From positions 48,082 to 112,081 of the IMG/VR virus record IMGVR_UViG_3300049847_000198: a DNA stretch of 64,000 bases; one strand, written 5' to 3'. Shown here one piece after another: positions 32,920 to 41,739 of the stretch. The notes below the pieces were generated by a model that worked only from the letters and a program-made list of their open reading frames with translations, was not told the origin of the DNA and did no database searches. A program made the position numbers and the translations under genes. Each line of letters starts with the position of its first letter. Position 1 is the first letter of the stretch. Origin of the DNA: a virus.

Positions 32920-35900
32920 TCACCTTTGGTAAATTGGTTGTCGTTGTCTTCGCATCATCGGAACGATGCTGCTTTGTGGAGGTGCTGAGAAAATCCACCC
33001 CGTGTTGCCGCTTACGTTAGTTGAATTCGCTCCGGCGTAGAACGTCGCTCCGCCTGTCGCGGCTGAGTCCTGGATGCTCATGTAATCGACGGAGATTGTG
33101 CCGCTTGCACACGAGATGGTTGCTGGTGACGCTCCGACTGTTGAGACCAGCTTCGCGAGGTTTCCGGCGGAACCATTCGTCGCAAACCCGGAAACGGTAT
33201 GAGTTACTCCGGCCAGCATTAGCAACCCATTAGTCATCCCAGCAACATTCGCTGTCAACAGGTTATAAGTTCCGGCACTCTGAAGAGTCACTTTATCTGT
33301 GTTGATTGTGACGTTGTTTAGTGTATTTGAATTTGCATCAAAAGTATGTGCTATCGTTGTCGAACCAGGATTTACGATTATCGTTGATGTGCCACTGTTG
33401 ACCGTGCCGTTTGGAAAACTTAATACACTTTGCCGAGTGTCTTCGGCGGTTATTGTGATAACTCCGCTTCTAAAAAATGTCGTAGTTCCAGTTGCAGAAG
33501 CGATACCCCTTGTCGTTGTTAGATTAAACCCATTCAAATCAAACGTCCCGCTTTGCGTATCTACGTTTGTGTTTTGTCGAGTCTCCGACAAATTGTCTCC
33601 AAGTAACACAGTTCCATTTATTGTGTCGCACATAACTGCTTGAGGTAGAGTTACACCGTTGCTTGTGAGTGTCGAATTAACGCCGCGACCTCGGAAATAG
33701 ATTGAGGTTGTTCCTGTTACCGTGACTGCCATCCCTGTCGCGAACGTCAATGAACCGTAAACGTAAGGCCGTGTCGCTGATGTTGAAAACGTCAGTCCTG
33801 TAGAACCAGTGAAATTTACATTTCTGCCAATATCTCCAGAATCTTGTGTAATCGTCTGAGCCGAAAACGCCTGATTGATGACCACGTCATCCTGCGGCAG
33901 TGGGACTCGTGAAGTCCAAGCGTTCGCCGACCAGTTACCTCCACTCGTCCCGCTCCAAGTCTGCGTTGCGGAAGTCGTGAACGTGATACCGGAATTCCCA
34001 CCGCAGTCACCAACAATGCTACCCGACAAGTTCCAGTTTGCCGAACCCGCTCCAGTGATGTCCTCAAATAGAACTTGGGAAGCTGTCACTGTTCCGTTGC
34101 AGGTGATGGTTCGGGTTGTGCCTCGTGTGTTGCTTCCGAAATACATCCTAGAGTTTGTTGAATTAAACCCGGTCAAAACAAGAGCATGGCTGATTGTGTG
34201 GTTTGTTGAGATTAAAACGGTTAGTGCTGCTGTTGGAATGATTGAGAAGTCGTACAACGTGAGTGATGTCGTCGAAATGAAGCCTGTGCAGGTAATTTTT
34301 GAAGTTCCGGCGGTGATCGTTGAACCGCTTGCCGTGAACGTCGTACCTGATATCTGAGATGCTCCGAGGGACTGAGTTCCGCCTGTCATTCCGATTGTTG
34401 AAGAGGCCGTGATGGTCAGGTTAGTCGCAGAGAGCGAACCACTCGAATTGCTGAACGTCGTGCAATTCAGCGACCCTGTCCCCCATACCACCGTGGCTCC
34501 GCTAATTGTAAACGCCGTGCAAGTAACTGCTGAAGAACCCCAGTCAACCGAATTACCGGCGAACAACGTCATCGTACTGGAAGCCGTGACGGTTAAATTC
34601 GTAGCAATGAAAGTCGCCGTCGTGCTCTTAGAGAACGTCGTGCAATTAAGTGAACCAGTTCCCCAAGAAACCGTCGCACCGTTCGCTGTGAATCCCGTGC
34701 ATGTAACGGCTGACGAACCCCACGAAACCGTCCCACCAGACAGACCAATTGTGCTGCTTCCCGTCCACGTCAGATTCGTTGCAGTCAATGAACCGCTACT
34801 CACAGCAAACGTCGTACATCCAACCGTTGCCGTTCCCCACGTCACCGTCGCGTTACTAATGGTGATTGCCCCGCTCGTGAACCCCGACGAACCAAACGCA
34901 ACCGTTCCGCTCGTGCTGATAGTGACCGCTCCGGCTCCCGTAATCGTCAGACTGTCGAATGTGCAAGCCCCGGTCCCTGTAATCGAGACGCTGCCAGCCG
35001 TGATGGCTGACGTTCCAAGCGTTGTCGTACCTGCCGACAGCGAGAACGCTCCCGTCACCGTCACCGCTTTGCTGTTCGTGTTGAGCGTGCCGTTTGATTG
35101 AGTTAAGGAAGTCCCGCTCATGGCGTCGTTGAACAGCCATGAACCGCCAGAACCACTGAATGTGATTGCTGCAATCGTCTTACCACCAAAGTCCAGAGTC
35201 TCTTGAGCAGCTTGCGTCTTGCTGATTGTGATTGCTCCGGCACCAGAATAGGTCATGCCGGACACTAGCTTTAGAAGCACTCCATTGCTGTTTGCTACTC
35301 CACCCGAAAGTGATAATCCATTAGTAGCGGTAAGCGTCCCAGTGTAACCAGAACAGTCTAGGCTATTAGCGATGCAGGAAGTGTCTAATGTAACATTACC
35401 GGAAGTTGAATCAATCAATACCTCGTATGTATTTGTAGGAACGACACCATTGAGCCACGTTCCAGTTGCTGACCAGTTACCACCAGCAGGGACTGGAGTT
35501 GTAGTGAAATATATTCCAGAAACATTTGAAGTTATCAACTTTCCATTTTTTGCTAACCACTTTGCACCACCAGTGCAATTCAAGTCCTTTGTGTTTATGT
35601 AATCAAGTGTCACCGTCCCTGTTGACTTAGATAGGTTTGCCTTGGTTGCCGACACCGTTGTGATAATTCTGCAAAAATTCCCAACAGACCCGTTCGTTGT
35701 CATAGACGTTGTTATCGTCTGGGTAGTAGAGGCTGTTAAAACAGTACCAACAGAACCTCCTGCGTTATTCAAGTTCAGGACGTTAAAAGTGTTAGAACCA
35801 CTGACAGTCACGTTATCGTTTGAAAAAGTAACTACGTTAAAGGTTTTGCCTCCGCCTGCAAAAGTAGTTGAAGACCCGCTTACAATAATCGTTGAAGTGT

Positions 35901-36537
35901 CAGCATTAAACGTCGGAGCGGATGTAGCGAAATCCCAGACTGTGCCAGTACCCGTACAAGTCCACGTCGTTGCTCCGAGAGTCAGAGTTTTGGTGCCGGA
36001 AGACGTGACGTACTTTCCGCAACTGACAGCGAATCCATTAGCGTTAAAGGTGCCTGCCGTGTGTGTGAACGTACCAGTCACCGCGTTCGTGATTGCTGAA
36101 TTTAGTAGATAACTCGATCCGGCCCCGTTGACTGTCAAATTCCCGCACGTCTTGCCACCAAAATCAATCGTCTGCTGTGTCCCGTTTGTGCTGACTAATG
36201 AGAATGCAGAAGTCGTCGTACTTCCAAGCGTGTACGTCATCCCGGAGACTAGCTTAAGAGCGACGTTGCTCGCTCCAGCGGTTCCATCACCTATAGAAAT
36301 CGTAGTGCTGGCGTTGTGCGTAAACGTGCCTGTGAATCCTGTGAAGTTCAGAGAGCGGCAAACGTTCGTTGAGTTTGTCTTCGTGACAGTCACAGCACCA
36401 GAAGATGCGTCGAAGAACACGTCGTCAGCGGCCGCAGGAACAGCCTGACCTCCAGCACCACCTGACGTGAGTGCCCACTTTGTGCCTGCTGTGGAGTCCC
36501 ACGACGCAGTTCCACCAACCCAATATCTGGAAGCTAT
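32920..36537 (-). CDS. Giant beta-helix-like tail fibre/appendage protein
   Basis: 1,166 aa from GTG at 36420, or ~1,205 aa if started at ATA 36537. Composed of Thr/Ser/Gly/Asn strands with repeated units such as GATVSWGTGSLNCTTF and SSAVTCTGF, typical of right-handed beta-helices. Upstream codons in frame give RYWVGGTASWDSTAGTKWAL, the opening I expect of this family, but no ATG/GTG/TTG precedes it, only ATA after AAGGAAGG. I list the longer form. It probably binds host surface; no catalytic site seen. Confidence 0.6.
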   Translation of the reverse strand: MASRYWVGGTASWDSTAGTKWALTSGGAGGQAVPAAADDVFFDASSGAVTVTKTNSTNVCRSLNFTGFTGTFTHNASTTISIGDGTAGASNVALKLVSGMTYTLGSTTTSAFSLVSTNGTQQTIDFGGKTCGNLTVNGAGSSYLLNSAITNAVTGTFTHTAGTFNANGFAVSCGKYVTSSGTKTLTLGATTWTCTGTGTVWDFATSAPTFNADTSTIIVSGSSTTFAGGGKTFNVVTFSNDNVTVSGSNTFNVLNLNNAGGSVGTVLTASTTQTITTSMTTNGSVGNFCRIITTVSATKANLSKSTGTVTLDYINTKDLNCTGGAKWLAKNGKLITSNVSGIYFTTTPVPAGGNWSATGTWLNGVVPTNTYEVLIDSTSGNVTLDTSCIANSLDCSGYTGTLTATNGLSLSGGVANSNGVLLKLVSGMTYSGAGAITISKTQAAQETLDFGGKTIAAITFSGSGGSWLFNDAMSGTSLTQSNGTLNTNSKAVTVTGAFSLSAGTTTLGTSAITAGSVSITGTGACTFDSLTITGAGAVTISTSGTVAFGSSGFTSGAITISNATVTWGTATVGCTTFAVSSGSLTATNLTWTGSSTIGLSGGTVSWGSSAVTCTGFTANGATVSWGTGSLNCTTFSKSTTATFIATNLTVTASSTMTLFAGNSVDWGSSAVTCTAFTISGATVVWGTGSLNCTTFSNSSGSLSATNLTITASSTIGMTGGTQSLGASQISGTTFTASGSTITAGTSKITCTGFISTTSLTLYDFSIIPTAALTVLISTNHTISHALVLTGFNSTNSRMYFGSNTRGTTRTITCNGTVTASQVLFEDITGAGSANWNLSGSIVGDCGGNSGITFTTSATQTWSGTSGGNWSANAWTSRVPLPQDDVVINQAFSAQTITQDSGDIGRNVNFTGSTGLTFSTSATRPYVYGSLTFATGMAVTVTGTTSIYFRGRGVNSTLTSNGVTLPQAVMCDTINGTVLLGDNLSETRQNTNVDTQSGTFDLNGFNLTTTRGIASATGTTTFFRSGVITITAEDTRQSVLSFPNGTVNSGTSTIIVNPGSTTIAHTFDANSNTLNNVTINTDKVTLQSAGTYNLLTANVAGMTNGLLMLAGVTHTVSGFATNGSAGNLAKLVSTVGASPATISCASGTISVDYMSIQDSAATGGATFYAGANSTNVSGNTGWIFSAPPQSSIVPMMRRQRQPIYQR

Positions 36538-36619
36538 GGTTACTGCCCGTCCTTCCTTAAATCAGATTAAAAATCAACGTCGCGCTGATCCGCGTGAATC
36601 GGTCGCGGAGTCGCTCTTT

Positions 36620-36838
36620 TTAGTTCACAACAACCGTGTGCTTGGTATCAGAAATCCGAGTGCATCTATGTGACACACCGCCAACCGTCACGTCAAAAAA
36701 TACGCCCTCTCCGCCGTCGCCAGTCAGTGCCGTCTGTGAATCCAGAAACGGCCACATGAGATGCGTAAGACAGGTAACAGTGGTTCCGTCGTTGGTGGAA
36801 CCATCAAGCGCAGCGAGATCGTTTTGGAGTTGCGACAT
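36620..36838 (-). CDS. Small virion-module protein
   Basis: 72 aa with SQLQNDLAALDGSTNDGTTV opening and a beta C-terminus. No ribosome site stands out. Between connector and fibre genes; function unknown. Confidence 0.45.
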   Translation of the reverse strand: MSQLQNDLAALDGSTNDGTTVTCLTHLMWPFLDSQTALTGDGGEGVFFDVTVGGVSHRCTRISDTKHTVVVN

Positions 36839-36944
36839 AGTGTCGGGATCGTATCAAAGAGAACGCCAACACAGAAAGAGCGGAAGCGGGGGGATCGGGC
36901 TGGATGCCAGCGACATCGACCGGAATCGCTCCCCGCTCGCAGTG

Positions 36945-37715
36945 TCAAACGCCGATATACATCATGTAGCCATTGGACGCGAGGAAGTCGATCATCCCCT
37001 GAGACAGCCCTCCAGTGAACGGAGCGTAATCTGAGTCAAACGTGTTTAGAGTGTACGAATATTCCCCAAGTTTCTCGGATTTTATGCCCGTCGTCGGATT
37101 TGCGATCCTCTGGCGAGCCTGCCAGCGTGCAGCCACTTCGTTGAGTATCTGCGCCTTCAGATCGTAGAAGTCGCCATTGAGATCCGTAGCCGAAAAACCG
37201 CTCACGAACTCGACGCGAATCGTTCCTGCCGTTGAGGGCCAATCCCGTCCTGAGCGAATCAATCCGCCACTCTCACCCCACGCCGTGCCGCCGCTGACGC
37301 CGCGACTGGACTCCAAGTAGTAGTCGGTTTCCGGGTTGAGCAACGAACCAGCCGGAAAGTCATCAGGTCCATTTCCTGCCAATGCGCCTGCATCGACATA
37401 GACGGAAACGATTTCTTTGACCCAGTACGTCGGTAGCTGGATGCGGTTCCTCATGCGCGACTGATAGTACCTGCCGCTAGAAGGCGAATAGACCGCAGAG
37501 ATGTTTGCCGTGCTAACGGTCGTGCCTGTCGGCTTGTTGTATTCTGGCAAAAACGTGACGATCTGTTGCTCTGTGATCTGCCACTTCGCCTGGTTCCTGA
37601 CTGCCGCTTCCACGCCTTTACGCAGCAATTCAACGGTATTCCGAACCAAGTCCGTGGGTTCGGCAATGCCTAGCAAAAGAAAAACGTCGTCGTTTGAAAC
37701 AATGTCCGTGGCCAT
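36945..37715 (-). CDS. Possible head-tail connector/adaptor
   Basis: 256 aa. N-terminal helices (SNDDVFLLLGIAEPTDL), a beta middle with AGTIRVEFVSGFSATDL, then a helix FYDLKAQILNEVAARWQAR. This order resembles gp6-type adaptors that sit under the portal. Called by pattern and place only; the portal is not in the window. Confidence 0.45.
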   Translation of the reverse strand: MATDIVSNDDVFLLLGIAEPTDLVRNTVELLRKGVEAAVRNQAKWQITEQQIVTFLPEYNKPTGTTVSTANISAVYSPSSGRYYQSRMRNRIQLPTYWVKEIVSVYVDAGALAGNGPDDFPAGSLLNPETDYYLESSRGVSGGTAWGESGGLIRSGRDWPSTAGTIRVEFVSGFSATDLNGDFYDLKAQILNEVAARWQARQRIANPTTGIKSEKLGEYSYTLNTFDSDYAPFTGGLSQGMIDFLASNGYMMYIGV

Positions 37716-37741
37716 AAAGAGTCTCCGATTTTCGCGGCAGT

Positions 37742-38035
37742 CTACAGATTGCCCGTTCGCTCAGCCAACTCGGAATACGCTCGCATTCGGTCCTGAAGGC
37801 TGTCTTTCAACATCTCGATTTCTTTGTCGCGCAGTGAGAGTTGTTCAAGAAAAGCCTTCCGCTCTCCGCGAGACAGTTCCATTTCAGACAAGAACATCAC
37901 GATGTGCTTCCCTGCCATCAGGTGTCCGTGGCTTCGATGCAGCATCTCTCCAGACGGAGAAACCACACGGAGTTCTTCCTTGTAAAGACTGACGGTCCAC
38001 TTTCCAGTCACGCACTCAACTTCTACTTTTTCCAT
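37742..38035 (-). CDS. Hypothetical protein with C-terminal coiled coil
   Basis: 97 aa; AAGGAAGAACGAA precedes the ATG. Beta N-terminus and a charged helix RDKEIEMLKDSLQDRMRAYS. No family recognised. Divergent from the plus-strand genes that start at 38107. Confidence 0.55.
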   Translation of the reverse strand: MEKVEVECVTGKWTVSLYKEELRVVSPSGEMLHRSHGHLMAGKHIVMFLSEMELSRGERKAFLEQLSLRDKEIEMLKDSLQDRMRAYSELAERTGNL

Positions 38036-38080
38036 TTCGTTCTTCCTTAAAAAGAGACCTCTTACGCATTGCGATTGTAT

Positions 38081-38098
38081 GTTTGTTTTGGTAGAAAC
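38081..38098 (+). promoter_or_regulatory. Promoter-like motif P5
   Basis: TGTTTGTTTTGGTAGAAA, 8 nt before the ATG at 38107. If TAGAAA is the -10, the message would be nearly leaderless. It heads the only plus-strand run between 15 and 57 kb. Confidence 0.5.
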
Positions 38099-38106
38099 TC
38101 AACGCC

Positions 38107-38271
38107 ATGGGAGAACTAACGGTGTATCGTCACGTTTCCGTTTTTGATCGTCGTGTCGCCGTCTGCGTCAAGCAGAAAGCAGCCGTTTCGGAATGGCGAT
38201 ACATGCGTGATTCAGCCAAGAAAACCTTGCGTGAACTCTACGTTGGTTCGATTTTCAGGAAGACGAAATGA
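38107..38271 (+). CDS. Small basic hypothetical protein
   Basis: 54 aa from ATG at 38107, ATGA overlap with the next gene. Begins MGELTVYRHVSVFDRRVAVC; basic. No family recognised. First gene of a five-gene plus-strand run. Confidence 0.6.
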   Translation: MGELTVYRHVSVFDRRVAVCVKQKAAVSEWRYMRDSAKKTLRELYVGSIFRKTK

Positions 38272-38471
38272 GCGACCGTTACGACGAATCAATCTTTGAC
38301 GAATGGTTTCTGTCTGAAGTGCGAGACGTATGCTCGTTTCCGGGTTGGTGCGTAATGGGGGCTTCGCCACACCTACCCCACGAATGCCTGCATGTTGACG
38401 ATGCCGCACGCTACTACGAAATGATCGAGCAAGAATTCTCGTCCACAGAAGAAGTCAGCGACGAGCCTTAA
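38268..38471 (+). CDS. Small acidic hypothetical protein
   Basis: 67 aa, acidic, with two Cys and PHLPHECLHVDDAARYYEM. Charge is opposite to that of the coupled basic 54-aa protein upstream, so a complex is conceivable (inference). Confidence 0.6.
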   Translation: MSDRYDESIFDEWFLSEVRDVCSFPGWCVMGASPHLPHECLHVDDAARYYEMIEQEFSSTEEVSDEP

Positions 38472-38492
38472 CCACAAGAACGGAGTCCTAAG

Positions 38493-39167
38493 TTGCAATT
38501 TTCATTCACGATGCCGAACGGTGCCACCAAGGAATGCCGTATCGGGTACTCAATCGCCATCGAAGCGAACAAGAAAATCCGCGAACAGCGTGCTGCGGAA
38601 TGGCAATCACGCAACGACATGATCGCCAAGAACTTCCCGGAAGGCGACGCGAAGAAAGAGGCGTTGCTGAACGAACTCAAAGGTTTCTTTGAGACGCAGA
38701 TTCCAAGCGAAGAAGAGGTTCGCGTTTGGTGCATGGAACCTGAAGGGCAACTCTTCTGCTTCGCCACTGGTTCAGGTCTCTCCGTCGAAGACGCCAAGGC
38801 GGCATACGACTCCCTCAACGAAGAACAGCTTCTTGAGATGTGGCACTCGCTGTGGGTCGTGTTCCGTGGAAAATCGCAGGCTGATGCGATCCGCAAAGAA
38901 AGGCAGCTTGCCGCCAAGGCGGACGCCGACAAACAGGAAGTCGAGTACGTTGCGCGTCAGGAGATCATCACGCTGTCGTTCAACGTCCACGCCCAGCTTG
39001 GAACTGAGAAGTACCGAGAACTGATGGATGCGGTCATGTCTGTGCATGGCGTTCTTGGCCACGAAGAAATGATCAAGTCGCTCGGCGATGTTCTCGACAA
39101 GGCAGAGAAGGCTGAAAAAGCGAAGACAACCAAGGAACCGCTTCCTGGTCAGAAAGAGCTTTTCTAA
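38493..39167 (+). CDS. Hypothetical protein
   Basis: 224 aa from TTG at 38493, with GGAG 8 nt upstream. Helical, charged, with QIPSEEEVRVWCMEPEGQLF in the middle and a Lys-rich tail ending PLPGQKELF. TAATG overlap with the following gene. No family recognised. Confidence 0.6.
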   Translation: MQFSFTMPNGATKECRIGYSIAIEANKKIREQRAAEWQSRNDMIAKNFPEGDAKKEALLNELKGFFETQIPSEEEVRVWCMEPEGQLFCFATGSGLSVEDAKAAYDSLNEEQLLEMWHSLWVVFRGKSQADAIRKERQLAAKADADKQEVEYVARQEIITLSFNVHAQLGTEKYRELMDAVMSVHGVLGHEEMIKSLGDVLDKAEKAEKAKTTKEPLPGQKELF

Positions 39168-39379
39168 TGTCCGATCGCGTCGTCAAGGAAGGAGGCTGCA
39201 ACTGCCGCAAGCGCAGGAAGCGTGACGAAGAAGTCTCGCTGGAGATCGCCAACGCTCGACTGACAATCTGTGCTGGCTGTGTTCAGTTTGAGAAGAACTG
39301 CAAACTGCTGCCGACGAAAGAGCTGATGGTCGAGGTCAAGAAACTCGTTTCGCCGTGTCCTCTGGGACTGCACCAATGA
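39167..39379 (+). CDS. Small Cys-rich basic protein
   Basis: 70 aa. CNCRKRRKRD, CAGC and C-terminal CPLG suggest a zinc site. ATGA overlap with the next gene. DNA-binding is possible, unproven. Confidence 0.55.
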   Translation: MSDRVVKEGGCNCRKRRKRDEEVSLEIANARLTICAGCVQFEKNCKLLPTKELMVEVKKLVSPCPLGLHQ

Positions 39380-39558
39380 GAAACCACGATTACGCCAAAC
39401 TGGAATGCACAGAATGCGGAGAGATGGTCAGTAAGTACGAATGGGACGCCGGGATATGCTACGAATGCCGCTACTCTCTACTCTCCGTCGAAATGACTGA
39501 CGAAGGTGTTGATTATCCAGACGCCGCCACTGGCGAACATCCCGTCGAGAAACCATGA
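39376..39558 (+). CDS. Small zinc-ribbon protein
   Basis: 60 aa from ATG at 39376. LECTECGEMVSKYEWDAGIC then YECRY gives two CxxC knuckles. Acidic C-terminus. Its 3' end overlaps the convergent membrane gene by 81 nt. Confidence 0.6.
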   Translation: MRNHDYAKLECTECGEMVSKYEWDAGICYECRYSLLSVEMTDEGVDYPDAATGEHPVEKP

Positions 39559-39777
39559 GATACTTTCAGGTGCCACGTGGCACTCGAAAGTTGGACTCCA
39601 GCAAGTCAACGAAAGTGCAAAACCTACCCAAGTCCCCGTACACATCATGCACGAGAACAGTTCGCTCAGCCACTTGCTGCGTGGCTCCAGCCAGTTGCGG
39701 AACGGCTCAAGCTGCTTCGAGTAGACCAAAATCTGGCTCAAGCCGAACGCGGTTATTAGCCAAACGAAGAAGTTCAT
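39478..39777 (-). CDS. Membrane protein with in-frame palindrome
   Basis: 99 aa with two or three hydrophobic segments: FFVWLITAFGLSQILV, FSCMMCTGTWVGFALSL and a C-terminal FASGGVWIINTFV. The CxxC plus WVG pattern is that of small phage/sporulation-type membrane proteins. Palindrome copy 4 lies inside in frame, encoding the FECHVAPES loop between two segments. Confidence 0.6.
   Translation of the reverse strand: MNFFVWLITAFGLSQILVYSKQLEPFRNWLEPRSKWLSELFSCMMCTGTWVGFALSLTCWSPTFECHVAPESISWFLDGMFASGGVWIINTFVSHFDGE
39565..39590 (-). repeat. Dispersed palindrome 'VPRGT', copy 4, inside a gene
   Basis: Minus strand CTTTCGAGTGCCACGTGGCA followed by CCTGAAA; core 39570-39583. Lies in the membrane-protein frame and also at the start of a weak plus-strand frame reading FQVPRGTRK. 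Confidence 0.85.
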
Positions 39778-39794
39778 TGGTTAAATCCACTGGT

Positions 39795-40616
39795 CTACCG
39801 AAAGTAATTCATCGCTTTGATTCCGACGTAAGCAAGGATGTCGCTCTCTCCGCGTTCTTTTGCGTCAAGAAAACGGTGCTTGCCTTCGATCACGAGAGGC
39901 CCGTCAATCGACATCGGATATCCAGAATCCACCATGATTGGACCAACGGAATTCGAGCGTCGGCAATACCTGTCCCCGATAATCGAGACATCGCTCATGT
40001 CGATCCGCTTCAGAAAGAAAACTTCTGAAGAAACAACGTCCACCGGGAAAACGTCTTGCATTAAACGGACTTGCCCTCCACTGATCGTTTCCGGGAGTTG
40101 AATTATTCCACAATTCAAGCACCTATCGAAACGAGTTCTCGCATTCTCAATTGCTTCGCACGGCTCATATCGCACGCACGGTTCTCCGCGAACAGCGGAA
40201 GAACTGACGCATCGCAAATACTTCGGAGGTATCAGGAAAATCTGCTTGAGATTTTCGATTGGCGGTGACTCGTATTTAGCCTGAGAGAGACCAGCCTCGT
40301 ACTCGAAGTCTTTTTTGTCTCGAATACCACGAATCAAAGTCACATCAGAATTATGGAATTCGTCTCTTATTGATTTCAGGAACTCGGATATTTCACAAGC
40401 CTTAATGCTTAATCCGATCGGCATCATGCGAAGCAACATTTCGTATCGCTCAGCCTCGCTGTGCCGATGTCTTTTCGTTGGATGCTTTCCGATGATAACG
40501 AAAAACTTGTCGTAATCATGGATCGACTGACAAACGATCCATTTGTGGCCAGCCGTAGGCGGATCAAAGCTGCCTGTAAAAACCCCGATGGTCACTTTTC
40601 TCTGACTCGTTACCAC
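39795..40616 (-). CDS. CoaD-like nucleotidyltransferase fused to a ParB-like tail
   Basis: 273 aa. Residues 1-150: VTIGVFTGSFDPPTAGHKWI (the TxGH nucleotide site), RYEMLLRMM, LIRGIRDKKDFEYEAGLSQA and PPKYLRCVSSSAVR (the S-S-S/T motif), all as in phosphopantetheine adenylyltransferase. A middle Cys pair CLNCG follows. The C-terminus PLVIEGKHRFLDAKERG resembles a ParB/Srx box. It probably transfers an adenylyl or cytidylyl group to a sugar- or pantetheine-phosphate; the neighbours favour a sugar. Confidence 0.65.
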   Translation of the reverse strand: MVTSQRKVTIGVFTGSFDPPTAGHKWIVCQSIHDYDKFFVIIGKHPTKRHRHSEAERYEMLLRMMPIGLSIKACEISEFLKSIRDEFHNSDVTLIRGIRDKKDFEYEAGLSQAKYESPPIENLKQIFLIPPKYLRCVSSSAVRGEPCVRYEPCEAIENARTRFDRCLNCGIIQLPETISGGQVRLMQDVFPVDVVSSEVFFLKRIDMSDVSIIGDRYCRRSNSVGPIMVDSGYPMSIDGPLVIEGKHRFLDAKERGESDILAYVGIKAMNYFR

Positions 40617-41491
40617 ATCGTTCCGATCTGATAAGCGTGGATTTCCTCATACGTCACAGGCTTCGTGCCGTAGCGTCCGCTTTTGATCGCTGCCGCAATC
40701 GACGCGACGTGGCAGGCTTCTTTCCAGCTTTCTCCAAGAAGACGCTCAACGACCAACGCGGAAATGAATTGGTCCCCAGCGCCAACGGTGTCCACGGGAC
40801 GCTTGCAATACGCCTCGATCAAGAACTCCATCTGATCTGACATTGCGGGATAGAAGGCGACGCCTCCTGCGCCCATCTTGAAAACCATGTCGTGCATCGT
40901 TCGATAGTTTTGGTCCGTGCAGATTTCTGAGTCACCGCCAACAATCACATGGCTGTTCATGGTTGGGTGCGTCGTCCTACACGGATCAATGAAAGTCGCC
41001 CATTGTTCTTGAGTAACCAGCTTCACGAGATCGCGATTCACGACGCCTTTGCCGTGGTCTTGGATAATGACTGCGTCAGGCTTGAACTCTTGGATTCGCT
41101 TAACGAACACTCGTGCGTCGTTTGCGTCACATTGATACCCGCAGTCCCGGTCGAACCGAGCAACGAGATGACGCTGCCCATCACGGATGTCGAAGTAGCG
41201 TTTCTTGACTGTTGTTGCATGTTCTCCATTTGCGATCAGCTTTGTCTCGATGTCTCGTTGAATGCACTCGTCTGAAATTCTGCCGCCTTGACCGTCTTTT
41301 CCAACGACTCCGCACAGAACAACTTCTGCTCCGAGAGCCTTGCACATCGCGGCGACGTTGCCGGCACCGCCAAGCGAGTATTCTTCGGACTGTTCCTCAA
41401 AAGCGATGACCGGGCCTTCTGAAGCAACCTTCTTCGCTTTGACGAAGATGTTGTGATCCAAAAGAACGTCTCCAAGAACGGCTATTCGCAT
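40610..41491 (-). CDS. PfkB-family sugar kinase, HldE/RfaE N-domain-like
   Basis: 293 aa from ATG at 41491. MRIAVLGDVLLDHN opening, SLGGAGNVAAMCKALGA (PfkB signature 1), VIIQDHGKGVVN and VDTVGAGDQFISALV (signature 2 with catalytic Asp in GAGD). Closest to D-glycero-D-manno-heptose-7-phosphate kinase. The adenylyltransferase half that is fused to it in bacterial HldE is a separate gene at 47071. Confidence 0.75.
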   Translation of the reverse strand: MRIAVLGDVLLDHNIFVKAKKVASEGPVIAFEEQSEEYSLGGAGNVAAMCKALGAEVVLCGVVGKDGQGGRISDECIQRDIETKLIANGEHATTVKKRYFDIRDGQRHLVARFDRDCGYQCDANDARVFVKRIQEFKPDAVIIQDHGKGVVNRDLVKLVTQEQWATFIDPCRTTHPTMNSHVIVGGDSEICTDQNYRTMHDMVFKMGAGGVAFYPAMSDQMEFLIEAYCKRPVDTVGAGDQFISALVVERLLGESWKEACHVASIAAAIKSGRYGTKPVTYEEIHAYQIGTMW

Positions 41492-41739
41492 CTCGCACAT
41501 CCTCCGCAATGCTTGCGAAAAACGCGATCAAGACCACCAGACACAAAGTCTCGACGCAACGTAGCAATCGCAATCGCCATTAACTCCATGATCTCTTGGT
41601 GGTTCACCTCAAACTGCCGAACCTCTTTACCGAGTCGCGCAATCCGTTCTTGGACTTTCCAGTCAAGCGGATCATACCCACCACAAGCATCTGCCAGTTT
41701 CTTAGACGCCTTGCAGAACTTCACTCCGTCAGAGTTCAT
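41482..41739 (-). CDS. Small helical hypothetical protein
   Basis: 85 aa from ATG at 41739 (ATGA overlap). Helical with HCGGCARCE at the C-terminus, a possible metal site. Between the methyltransferase and kinase genes; role unknown. Confidence 0.55.
   Translation of the reverse strand: MNSDGVKFCKASKKLADACGGYDPLDWKVQERIARLGKEVRQFEVNHQEIMELMAIAIATLRRDFVSGGLDRVFRKHCGGCARCE

Noticed and set aside
39555-40028. Plus-strand frame starting at the palindrome (MRYFQVPRGTRK)
   Set aside because: It overlaps two better minus genes and lacks protein-like composition. The open frame is a by-product of the palindrome.
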